A DNA stretch of 15,998 bases from Verrucomicrobiota bacterium (GTDB lineage: Bacteria; Verrucomicrobiota; Verrucomicrobiia; Chthoniobacterales; UBA10450). Below are positions 1-6,100 of the stretch, one piece after another. The position numbers and the translations under genes are program-made. The DNA lies in NCBI GenBank assembly GCA_003218785.1, contig QHOM01000196.1:1-15998 (forward strand), given 5' to 3'. Each line of letters opens with the position of its first letter. The stretch's first letter is position 1. The notes under the pieces were generated by a model. The model saw only the letters and a list, made by a program, of their open reading frames with translations, ran no database searches and was not told where the DNA came from.

Positions 1-67
1 AGAATGGCATTTTTCGGATGATTCTGCCCGAAGCGAATCAAAAGGAAGGGAGCAACGATAGCCAAGC
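1..67 (+). other. possible 3' tail of an upstream gene, or leader
   Basis: Two plus-strand frames are open from the window edge: one to a TAG at 59-61, the other to a TAG at 75-77. Neither tail (19-24 codons) is recognisable. In genomes with the futalosine menaquinone pathway a UbiD-type decarboxylase often precedes mqnP, so this could be its end, but the sequence itself does not show it. A purine-rich run (AAGGAAGGGAG, 41-51) lies here. Confidence 0.2.
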
Positions 68-142
68 TTGGCTGTAGCATCCGTATCCAGAAAAACTTCG
101 TTTTCTTCGTTATCTTCTGTAAAGGCTCTCTGTAGATTATTC

Positions 143-997
143 ATGAAGCGGCTTAAAGGCGGTCCAATCGCTCGATTTCTCCGGCTGATCCGCTTTTCGC
201 ACACAGTTTTCGCGCTTCCATTCGCGCTCGGCGCGCTCATCGTCGCCGCAAATGGTCTTCCGTCTTTGCGAACGCTATTGCTGGTCCTGGCCTGCATGGG
301 GTTCGCCCGCACGGCAGCGATGCTTTTTAATCGGCTGGTTGATTGGTCGCTCGACCAGCGCAATCCGCGTACCGCTTCGCGTCACTTGCTCGTTTCAAAA
401 ACTACGGCTGTCGTCTTGCTCGTTTTGAGTTCCACCGGATTTTTTTTGGCCGCCGCGGCGATCAATCGCCTGACTTTCCTGCTCGCGCCGGTTGCTCTGG
501 CGATAATTTTCTTCTACTCGGTCACGAAGCGGTTCACCAGCGCGACGCACTTCTTTCTCGGCCTGGCGCTCGCCATCGCGCCGGTCGGCACCTGGATCGC
601 GCAGACTGGACGTGTCGATCTTGCGCCGCTAGTGCTTGGGGCGGGTGTAATTTGCTGGGTCGCGGGATTCGATCTGATTTACGCCACGCAGGATTACGAT
701 TTCGACCGGCGCGAAGGCATTCGATCGCTTGTCGTGAAACTTGGGATCGCGCGCAGTCTTCGCCTTGCGCAATTGTTGCACCTCGGAATGTTTGCTGCTC
801 TAATCGCGTTCGGCATCGCCGCGCAGCTAGGGTTATTTTACTATCTTGGAATACCTCTCGTGGCGGCCGCGCTTTTTTACGAACATAAAACCGAGAAGCT
901 TGATCTGGCCGGAATCAATCGCGCGTTTTTTCAAAGCAACGCATTTGTGAGCGCCGTTTTTTTGCTCGCCGTCTGCGCGGACCGATTGATCAGGTAG
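143..997 (+). CDS. mqnP: UbiA-family polyprenyltransferase, MqnP/UbiA-other type
   Basis: Integral-membrane prenyltransferase of 284 residues that joins a polyprenyl diphosphate to an aromatic ring. Both Mg-diphosphate motifs are present: NRLVDWSLDQRNPRT (N63, D67, D71) and YATQDYDFDRREG (D184, D186, D188). The YA-x-QD-x-DFDR-x-EG form of the second motif is typical of the 'UbiA-other' group (TIGR01475) assigned to menaquinone synthesis by the futalosine route, rather than classical ubiquinone UbiA. Several hydrophobic helices follow a basic N-terminus, and the entry motif LIRFSHTVFALPFAL is typical. An in-frame TTG at 68 would add 25 Ser-rich residues unlike the family, so I chose the ATG at 143, although no good ribosome site precedes it. 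The stop codon lies within the GTAG foot of a double-hairpin repeat. The family is secure; the exact substrate is inferred. Confidence 0.88.
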   Translation: MKRLKGGPIARFLRLIRFSHTVFALPFALGALIVAANGLPSLRTLLLVLACMGFARTAAMLFNRLVDWSLDQRNPRTASRHLLVSKTTAVVLLVLSSTGFFLAAAAINRLTFLLAPVALAIIFFYSVTKRFTSATHFFLGLALAIAPVGTWIAQTGRVDLAPLVLGAGVICWVAGFDLIYATQDYDFDRREGIRSLVVKLGIARSLRLAQLLHLGMFAALIAFGIAAQLGLFYYLGIPLVAAALFYEHKTEKLDLAGINRAFFQSNAFVSAVFLLAVCADRLIR

Positions 998-1048
998 GGG
1001 CGATTGACCGCAATCGCCCTAGGCGGTTCGGGTGAACCGCCGCTACCT
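994..1048. repeat. REP/BIME-like double hairpin 1 (GTAG ... CTAC)
   Basis: GTAG at 994-997 is followed by a perfect 8-bp stem (GGGCGATT 998-1005 / AATCGCCC 1012-1019). A second perfect 8-bp stem comes next (GGCGGTTC 1022-1029 / GAACCGCC 1034-1041), then CTAC at 1043-1046. Two hairpins with inverted GTAG feet is the layout of a bacterial interspersed mosaic element made of two REP sequences. It sits between convergent mqnP and rpiB, and the mqnP stop TAG is part of the GTAG. It may also end transcription from both sides, though no T-run follows. Confidence 0.7.
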
Positions 1049-1478
1049 ACATAGCGTTTAACAGCGCGACGCGTCTCTCATGCCGGCCACCTTCGAAAGG
1101 CGTTTCCAGCCAGATCTGAACAATCTTCAGCGCCAGATCTTCAGGAATCAGGCGTTCACCAATGGAAAGAACGTTAGCGTCATTGTGTTGGCGTGAAAGG
1201 CGGGCCGACTCTTCATTCCAGCAAAGGGCACAACGCACGCCGTGCACTTTGTTTGCCACCATGGCTTCGCCATTGCCCGATCCGCCAAACACGATCCCGC
1301 GCTCGCACTCGCCACGCGCCACTGCTTCCGCTGCTGGGCGGATGAAAAGCGGGTAGTCAACCGGTTCCTCGCTGAAGGTGCCGAAGTCTTTCACCTCGTG
1401 CCCGAGCGTGCCGAGCAACTCTTTCACCTTCTCCTTGTACTGAAAACCGGCGTGGTCTGTGCCGAGCGAAATTTTCAT
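1047..1478 (-). CDS. rpiB: ribose-5-phosphate isomerase B (RpiB/LacAB family)
   Basis: Cytosolic isomerase of 143 residues interconverting ribose 5-phosphate and ribulose 5-phosphate in the non-oxidative pentose phosphate pathway. The family signature is clear from the start: GTDHAGF (6-12), the DYP segment (41-43), ANKVHGVRCAL (75-85), SRQHNDANVL (95-104) and the C-terminal FEGGRHERRV. The active-site loop reads VFGGSGNGE (63-71). As in actinobacterial (M. tuberculosis-type) enzymes it lacks the Cys of E. coli RpiB (Cys66), and E71 is the likely replacement base. The ATG start gives normal length. It lies downstream of the dnaJ-like gene on the same strand, separated by a repeat-containing spacer of 118 bases, and converges on mqnP. 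A related sugar-phosphate isomerase role is possible. Confidence 0.93.
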   Translation of the reverse strand: MKISLGTDHAGFQYKEKVKELLGTLGHEVKDFGTFSEEPVDYPLFIRPAAEAVARGECERGIVFGGSGNGEAMVANKVHGVRCALCWNEESARLSRQHNDANVLSIGERLIPEDLALKIVQIWLETPFEGGRHERRVALLNAM

Positions 1479-1571
1479 GAGACACGAATTACACTAATTG
1501 CCACGAATTTCATAACGCTTGCGTCAATCCGTTTTAGTCAATTCGTGTGGGTTCGTGAAATTCGTGTCTCA
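1478..1571. repeat. TTCGTG-unit dispersed repeat with 13-bp perfect inverted ends
   Basis: TGAGACACGAATT (1478-1490) is matched exactly by its reverse complement AATTCGTGTCTCA (1559-1571). Between them are further ATTCGTG/CACGAAT units on both strands (for example 1502-1508 and 1541-1547). The same unit recurs at 8827-8846, which suggests a dispersed intergenic repeat. It fills nearly the whole rpiB-dnaJ spacer, and its left arm touches the rpiB start codon. Confidence 0.6.
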
Positions 1572-1596
1572 ATAAGGAAAGCCGCCGCTCTCTGTG

Positions 1597-2547
1597 TTAT
1601 CCGCCATGCAGTTTCGCCAGCTCGCGCCAGATCTCCCGTTCACGTTCGGTTAGTTTCTTTGGCACGTTGATCTGAACATCGACATAAAGATTGCCGCGTT
1701 TGCCTGACGTGCTGGGAAGTCCGCGTTCTCGTAGTCGAAATCGCTGCCCGCCCTGTGTGCCGGGCGGGATTTTCAGCCGCACTTTTCCTTCCAGTGTCGG
1801 CACGAGCAATTCGCTGCCGAGCACTGCGCGCCACGGTTCGATCTTGACCTCATGAATCAGATCGCTGCCCTCGACCGAGAAATCGGGATGCTTGGCCAAC
1901 CGCACGCGCAAAAATAGATCGCCGCTTTTTCCTCCGCGGATGCCCGCCTCGCCTTGGCCGGCTAAACGGATTCGCTGCCCTTCGTGGACGCCGCGCGGAA
2001 TCTTGACCTGATAGTTTTCCACCTTGTTCGAACCAGCGCGGCGCAGCGAAACCGTCCTGGTCGAACCATGGAGAGCTTCTTCCAGCGTGACCATGATGTC
2101 GGCTTCCACGTCGGCCCCGCGTTCGGCTGTCGCCTGACGCCCGCCGAATCCACCGAAAGCAGATCGGCCGCGACCGCCGCCGAAAAACGCTTCGAAGAAA
2201 TCGCTGAATCCAGTTCCGCCAAATTCGAATTGGACCCCGCCGTCACCGCCCCACTGGTAAAATCCGCCTTCGGGGGGGTGTGCCCCCCATCCCGGAGGCG
2301 GCTGAAATCCGCCCGGCCTGTTCCAATCGGCCCCGAGTTGATCGTACTTCTTCCGCTTTTCCGAGTCGCTCAATACCTCGTAGGCTTCGTTGATCTCCTT
2401 AAATTTCTCTTCCGCCGCCTTTTTGTCCTTGGCGACATCGGGATGATGTTTCCGCGCCAGCTTGCGAAATGCGGTGCGAATTTCATCCTCGGTGGCCGTT
2501 TTCGGGACACCGAGTGTTTCGTAATAGTCTCTAAACTGAACTGGCAT
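1597..2547 (-). CDS. CbpA-type (class B) DnaJ co-chaperone
   Basis: J-domain co-chaperone of 316 residues that stimulates the DnaK ATPase and delivers unfolded clients. The J domain spans about 7-70, with the HPD triad at 35-37 and the usual EAYEVLSDSEKRKKYDQLG helix. A Gly/Phe-rich linker (about 78-140) follows, then the two beta-rich client-binding domains (about 145-300), with IPRGVHEGQRIRLAGQGE and IPPGTQGGQRFRLRERG repeats. The protein contains no cysteine, so the CxxCxGxG zinc fingers of true DnaJ are absent; that makes it CbpA-like (DnaJ class B). The ATG at 2545-2547 gives the normal start, two to four residues before the first J-domain helix. The gene lies upstream of rpiB on the same strand and is divergent from the DUF2905 gene, 52 bases away. 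Confidence 0.93.
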   Translation of the reverse strand: MPVQFRDYYETLGVPKTATEDEIRTAFRKLARKHHPDVAKDKKAAEEKFKEINEAYEVLSDSEKRKKYDQLGADWNRPGGFQPPPGWGAHPPEGGFYQWGGDGGVQFEFGGTGFSDFFEAFFGGGRGRSAFGGFGGRQATAERGADVEADIMVTLEEALHGSTRTVSLRRAGSNKVENYQVKIPRGVHEGQRIRLAGQGEAGIRGGKSGDLFLRVRLAKHPDFSVEGSDLIHEVKIEPWRAVLGSELLVPTLEGKVRLKIPPGTQGGQRFRLRERGLPSTSGKRGNLYVDVQINVPKKLTEREREIWRELAKLHGG

Positions 2548-2599
2548 CGGCTCTCAAACCTTGTGCCTCTGTTCAATCCGCGCAACTTTCTCCCACGGT

Positions 2600-2812
2600 A
2601 TGCGCGAACTTGGCAAGTTTGCAGTCGTCATCGGTATCGTCATCACGCTCGTGGGTCTGGTGATGTGGAGCGGATTTGCTCCGAGATGGCTGGGCCGTTT
2701 GCCGGGTGATATTCGGATCGAGCGCGGCAACTCTGCGTTTTATTTTCCGATCGTCACCTGCATCATCGTCAGCATCGTGCTGAGTCTCTTATTGTCGATC
2801 TTTCGACGTTGA
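2600..2812 (+). CDS. DUF2905 family small membrane protein
   Basis: A 70-residue inner-membrane protein of unknown function. The DUF2905 pattern is complete: a hydrophobic helix (about 5-21), the conserved LGRLPGDIRIERGNSAFYFP loop, then a second helix (ITCIIVSIVLSLLLSIF-like) ending in FRR. I chose the ATG at 2600 (MRELGKF...) because the family begins this way. An upstream in-frame TTG at 2561 would add 13 unlike residues. There is no clear ribosome site. The uracil-DNA glycosylase start follows 12 bases after its stop, so the two are probably co-transcribed. No role can be stated from the sequence. Confidence 0.85.
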   Translation: MRELGKFAVVIGIVITLVGLVMWSGFAPRWLGRLPGDIRIERGNSAFYFPIVTCIIVSIVLSLLLSIFRR

Positions 2813-2830
2813 CCATTTTTTGAAATGGTC
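2811..2830 (+). promoter_or_regulatory. perfect inverted repeat over the uracil-DNA glycosylase start codon
   Basis: GACCATTT (2811-2818), a TTTG loop (2819-2822) and AAATGGTC (2823-2830) make a perfect 8-bp stem. It contains the end of the DUF2905 stop and the ATG (2825-2827) of the next gene. If it folds in the mRNA it would hide that start, so translation may depend on ribosomes arriving from DUF2905. The fold and its effect are inference; the repeat is seen directly. Confidence 0.4.
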
Positions 2831-3454
2831 GCCGTGGCACGAAAACAAATCCGTCTCGACCACCATGTCGCTCATCTCTTGCAGTGCCGGCGCTGCCCGC
2901 GCATGCAATCGACGCCGGTTTCGGGCGGCGCGGTCCTTAGCGATATGATGTTGATTGGCCAGGCACCCGGCCCGCGTGAGCCGGTTTTGCAACGACCTTT
3001 CGCCCACACCGCGGGTAAAAGGATGTTTCGTTGGTTCGAGCAATTCTGTGGACTGAACGAAGCTGCTGTGAGATCGACAATTTATTTTGCGGCTGTCTGC
3101 CGATGTTTTCCCGGCAAAAATTCCAGCGGCAGCGATCGAGTGCCAGCTCCTGACGAAATTCGCAATTGCTCCTCGTGGATGGACGACGAGATCAAAATCT
3201 TGCGGCCGCGTCTCATCATTCCCGTCGGGCGACTGGCTATCATGCAATTCATCGACCGCGCAAAATTGGAGAAAGTAATTGGCCGTAAATTTCGGGTGAA
3301 ACGCGCGGGGCACAGCTTCGATCTGATTCCGCTGCCACATCCATCCGGTGCATCGCCCTGGCACAAGATTTCGCCAGGGAAAGAATTGCTCGAAAAAGCT
3401 CTGCGCAAAATCGCGCGCCATCCCGCAGTTTGTGACCTCAAGGGCGCAGTTTAA
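2825..3454 (+). CDS. uracil-DNA glycosylase superfamily protein, Fe-S type (family 4/5-like)
   Basis: Base-excision repair glycosylase of 209 residues, expected to remove uracil from DNA. Motif 1 is IGQAPGPREP (44-53) with the following RPF segment (57-59). The C-terminal DNA-loop motif is LPHPSGASPW (170-179, H172). Four cysteines are placed as in the 4Fe-4S cluster of thermophile-type (family 4/5) enzymes: C21 and C24 (CRRC), C92 or C94 (VCRCFPGKN), and C115 (EIRNC). The sequence RPRLIIPVGRLAIMQF (127-142) is the usual core strand and helix. The catalytic loop is neither the classic family-1 GQDPYH nor an obvious family-4 GEAPGxxED, so the exact subfamily is open. The start lies inside a hairpin, and GTG 2834 is an alternative. 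Its 3' end overlaps the convergent 58-aa ORF by 17 bases. Confidence 0.85.
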   Translation: MVAVARKQIRLDHHVAHLLQCRRCPRMQSTPVSGGAVLSDMMLIGQAPGPREPVLQRPFAHTAGKRMFRWFEQFCGLNEAAVRSTIYFAAVCRCFPGKNSSGSDRVPAPDEIRNCSSWMDDEIKILRPRLIIPVGRLAIMQFIDRAKLEKVIGRKFRVKRAGHSFDLIPLPHPSGASPWHKISPGKELLEKALRKIARHPAVCDLKGAV

Positions 3455-3614
3455 TCATCCGGCCGTTCTTCCAGACGAGCAGCGGCATGTTCAAGCGGCG
3501 ATGTTCTGCCCGCAGCTTCCGGGCCACGCGCTGCACGGCCTGCTGCGCTCGTCTAACAAAAAGCGGTTGCTCGCGCCTTCTCTGTGGTGGCGATCTGCGC
3601 ACTGTCTTGTTCAT
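3438..3614 (-). CDS. 58-residue basic protein paired with the broken zeta-like kinase (putative antitoxin)
   Basis: A short ORF on the minus strand, ATG at 3612-3614 to TGA at 3438-3440. Its ATG overlaps the kinase's original stop as ATGA, which implies translational coupling. The product starts MNKTVRRSPPQRR, carries a basic helical middle (about 20-40, rich in Arg, Gln and Ala), and ends with a short PLLVWKNGRMIKLRP tail. The 'hydrophobic VW-(K/R)-(D/N)-G-(R/K)' hairpin is one I associate with small proteins next to zeta-type kinases, so an antitoxin or partner role is likely but inferred. It is intact although the kinase is not. It overlaps the 3' end of the glycosylase gene by 17 bases, convergent. 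No database check was possible. Confidence 0.6.
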   Translation of the reverse strand: MNKTVRRSPPQRRREQPLFVRRAQQAVQRVARKLRAEHRRLNMPLLVWKNGRMIKLRP

Positions 3615-4161
3615 CTACGCAATAATACTTTAAGCTCTTCGATTGATTGCGTCGAGGAGTTTGCGATTTCGCGCGCCGGCGACACCCGGTTGTCCCAAAT
3701 GATCCAGCGATCGGCAAGAGGAAGATAATCATGCAGGAGACGATCCATGCTGCGCCTAAAACGGCGACGGACGTCCGAGCGTGGCTGCCCTTTTGAACGC
3801 GCTGCCGAACGCGGGCAATGGCTTGGCGGGGCGAAGCCAGCCAGAGATAGTGTAGCTCGATTTCGTAGCCATTTGCTCGGGCATTCTTCAGAAGATGAAT
3901 GTAAGTGCGTCCACTCAGCGTGGTTTCCATTGCAAACGTCTCACGACGGCGAATCGCCACGTGAATCTCCTGTAATAAAATCCGAGCAGCTTTGACGTTT
4001 GCGGCCGGCGGATCGAGCGGCGACAAGCCGCGCGCGATTTCATCCGGATTCAGAAACCGCAGACAATGGACCGAATGCGGAAGAAATTCCGTGGCAAAGG
4101 TCGTTTTGCCTGCACCGTTACACCCGGCAATGATGTAGAGAGTCGGAGGGTTTGCCGGCAT
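3611..4161 (-). pseudogene. zeta-toxin-family AAA kinase, frameshifted
   Basis: Zeta-type P-loop kinases phosphorylate UDP-N-acetylglucosamine or related substrates and poison cell-wall synthesis. Residues 1-127 are well conserved: Walker A GCNGAGKTT (13-21), FLNPDEIARGLSP (37-48), the FAMETTLSG segment (76-84) and LHYLWLASPRQAIARVRQRVQKG (103-125). Then the frame breaks near 3774-3780. The other frame continues correctly from 3775 with DVRRRFRRSMDRLLHDYLPL and ADRWIIWDN, to a TGA at 3611-3613. The family usually has a few more residues here (GGHxVPExDVRRRF), so a short deletion of about 10 bases fits better than a single-base slip. Read straight through, the frame runs on to 3553 with a nonsense tail. 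The start is head-to-head with pepF, 51 bases apart. A sequencing or assembly error is possible. Confidence 0.75.
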
Positions 4162-4212
4162 CGTGACTCATGCTATTGGATGAATTTCCAAACGCAACGA
4201 GACGATCTCCTG

Positions 4213-6015
4213 ATGAACGAAGCGAAAATTCCAACTCGCGCTGAGATTCTCGAGTCCGACAAGTGGGACCTGACGCAGCTCTTTGCCGATGTGAGCAAGT
4301 GGCAGGAGGATTTTTCCTGGCTTCAGCGGACGTATCCCAAACTCCAGGATTGGAAGGGCAGAGTAGGGGAATCGGCGAAAGCGTTGGTGGGTGTGCTTGA
4401 GTTTGAAAAGTCGCTCGAACTTAAAATCGAGCGCGTTTATCACTACGCCTCGTTGCAACTGGCGGAGGACAGCGCGAACAACGAATACCTCGCACGGATC
4501 GGACAGGTTCAGAATCTGCTCACTAAAATCGGTGAAGCGGCCGCGTTCGTTGTCCCCGAAATTCAGGCGATCGACGATGAAACTTTCGCAAAATTTATTG
4601 TCGATCCAGTGCTGGCCGAGTGGCGAATCAAGTTGCACAAAATTCGCCGGCTGAAACCACACGTGCTTTCCGAGCCCGAGGAGCGCCTTCTCGCGCTGGG
4701 GAGTGTCGCGCTCAGCGGTTATGACGACACTTTTTCGCAGCTAACCGACGTCGATATGAAGTTCGGCCTGTTGACCGACGAGACTGGTCGCGAGAGACCG
4801 CTCACTCAAAGTTCGTTCAGTTCGTTTTTGGTGAAGCGCGATCATGAGCTGCGCAAACGCGCGTTCCATCAGTTCTACGCGGAGTTTCAGGATCATCAGT
4901 ACACGCTCGCCGCGTCGCTGGCGTACTCGGTAAAGGCCGATGTTTTCCGTGCCGGCGCCAGAAATTATTCGTCGGCATTGGAGGCAGCGCTATTTCCGGA
5001 CGACGTCTCAGTCGGAGTTTATAACGGGTTGATCAAGTCAGTCCGCGCGAATTTGAAGCCACTTTTCCGCTATTTCGATTTGCGCCGGCGCGCGCTCGGA
5101 TTACGCGAGTTGCATCATCACGACACGTACGTCCCGCTGGTTCCGGAAATCGAAGCGCGCACCAGTTTCGATCAGGCGGTCGAAATGGTTTTGGGCGCGC
5201 TCGCTCCGCTGGGGAAAGAGTACGTCGATGTTTTGGCTGAAGGTCTTCGGGGACGCTGGTGTGATCGTTATGAGACAAAAGGCAAACGCAGCGGCGCGTT
5301 TTCATCCGGAAGTTACGGCGCGCCGCCATATATCCTGATGAACTACAAGGACGATGTCTTCGCCGATGTTTACACGCTTGCGCACGAAGCTGGTCATTCC
5401 ATGCATAGTTGGTTCTCGCAAAATTCGCAGCGATTTCAGGATTACGAGTATCCAATTTTTCTGGCTGAGGTGGCCTCGACATTCAACGAAGAGCTGCTCA
5501 CCCATCATCTGCTTGAGGAAACGAGCGACCCGAAGATGCGCGCTTACATCATCAATCGACAAATTGACGATCTGCGCGGCACGCTTTTCCGGCAGACCAT
5601 GTTTGCTGAATTCGAAAAGATCATTCACGCTATCGAGGAGAGTGGTGACGCGCTTACGCTCGACGTCTTCAAATCGGAGTATCACAAACTCCTCGAAACG
5701 TACTTTGCCAAAAATTTCGTGCTCGATCCTGAGCTCGATTTGGAATGCCTCCGTATCCCGCATTTTTATCACGCGTTTTACGTTTACAAATATGCTACGG
5801 GAATCTCCGCTGCAGTCGCGCTTTCGGAACGTATGCTTTCCGGCGAGTCCGGAAGCGTGGCTGCGTACATTAATTTTCTCCGTTCCGGCGGCTCGAAATT
5901 CCCGCTGGAGACATTGCAAGCTGCGGGTGTGGATATGACGACACCCGCGCCGATCGAGAGCACGCTTCGGTTATTTGAACGGCGTCTCGACAATCTCGAA
6001 GCGCTCTTACTGTAG
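4213..6015 (+). CDS. pepF: oligoendopeptidase F (M3B zinc metallopeptidase)
   Basis: Cytosolic zinc peptidase of 600 residues that degrades oligopeptides, the usual PepF length (about 600). The zinc site is TLAHEAGHSMHSWF, with H391, E392 (catalytic) and H395; E419 in LAEVASTFNEELL is the third ligand, 24 residues on. The N-terminal PepF domain (about 1-200) includes WDLTQLF, and the C-terminal IPHFYHAFYVYKYATGISAA segment carries the Tyr/His substrate-binding cluster of M3 enzymes. I chose the ATG at 4213 (MNEAKIPTRAEILES). The frame is open back to 4066, but that would add 49 atypical residues and overlap the kinase gene. Its stop TAG is part of a TGTAG just ahead of double hairpin 2. Expression together with the serine hydrolase downstream is possible. 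Confidence 0.95.
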   Translation: MNEAKIPTRAEILESDKWDLTQLFADVSKWQEDFSWLQRTYPKLQDWKGRVGESAKALVGVLEFEKSLELKIERVYHYASLQLAEDSANNEYLARIGQVQNLLTKIGEAAAFVVPEIQAIDDETFAKFIVDPVLAEWRIKLHKIRRLKPHVLSEPEERLLALGSVALSGYDDTFSQLTDVDMKFGLLTDETGRERPLTQSSFSSFLVKRDHELRKRAFHQFYAEFQDHQYTLAASLAYSVKADVFRAGARNYSSALEAALFPDDVSVGVYNGLIKSVRANLKPLFRYFDLRRRALGLRELHHHDTYVPLVPEIEARTSFDQAVEMVLGALAPLGKEYVDVLAEGLRGRWCDRYETKGKRSGAFSSGSYGAPPYILMNYKDDVFADVYTLAHEAGHSMHSWFSQNSQRFQDYEYPIFLAEVASTFNEELLTHHLLEETSDPKMRAYIINRQIDDLRGTLFRQTMFAEFEKIIHAIEESGDALTLDVFKSEYHKLLETYFAKNFVLDPELDLECLRIPHFYHAFYVYKYATGISAAVALSERMLSGESGSVAAYINFLRSGGSKFPLETLQAAGVDMTTPAPIESTLRLFERRLDNLEALLL

Positions 6016-6029
6016 CCAGGTGGGTGACG

Positions 6030-6091
6030 CTGTAGCGGCAGCCGTGTCGGCTGCACCTTAAATATTGCAGGCGGCACGCCTCCCACTACAG
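6030..6091. repeat. REP/BIME-like double hairpin 2
   Basis: CTGTAG (6030-6035) and CTACAG (6086-6091) are inverted ends. Inside are a perfect 7-bp stem (GCAGCCG 6038-6044 / CGGCTGC 6048-6054, loop TGT) and a 5-bp stem (AGGCG 6069-6073 / CGCCT 6077-6081, loop GCA). A second TGTAG at 6011-6015, which includes the pepF stop, may be a duplicated foot. The stems closely match the element at 7242-7306. Confidence 0.7.
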
Positions 6092-6100
6092 ATTCCATGT

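Noticed and set aside
994..1048. Rho-independent terminator for mqnP
   Set aside because: Strong stems are present but no T-run follows either one; the GTAG/CTAC layout fits a REP-type repeat better.
2789..3421. Long minus-strand open frame opposite the uracil-DNA glycosylase gene
   Set aside because: Its product has no recognisable domain, and the plus strand clearly encodes a conserved enzyme with all motifs.
4066..4212. N-terminal extension of PepF
   Set aside because: It would overlap the zeta-kinase start and add 49 residues not typical of the family; the ATG at 4213 gives the normal length of 600.
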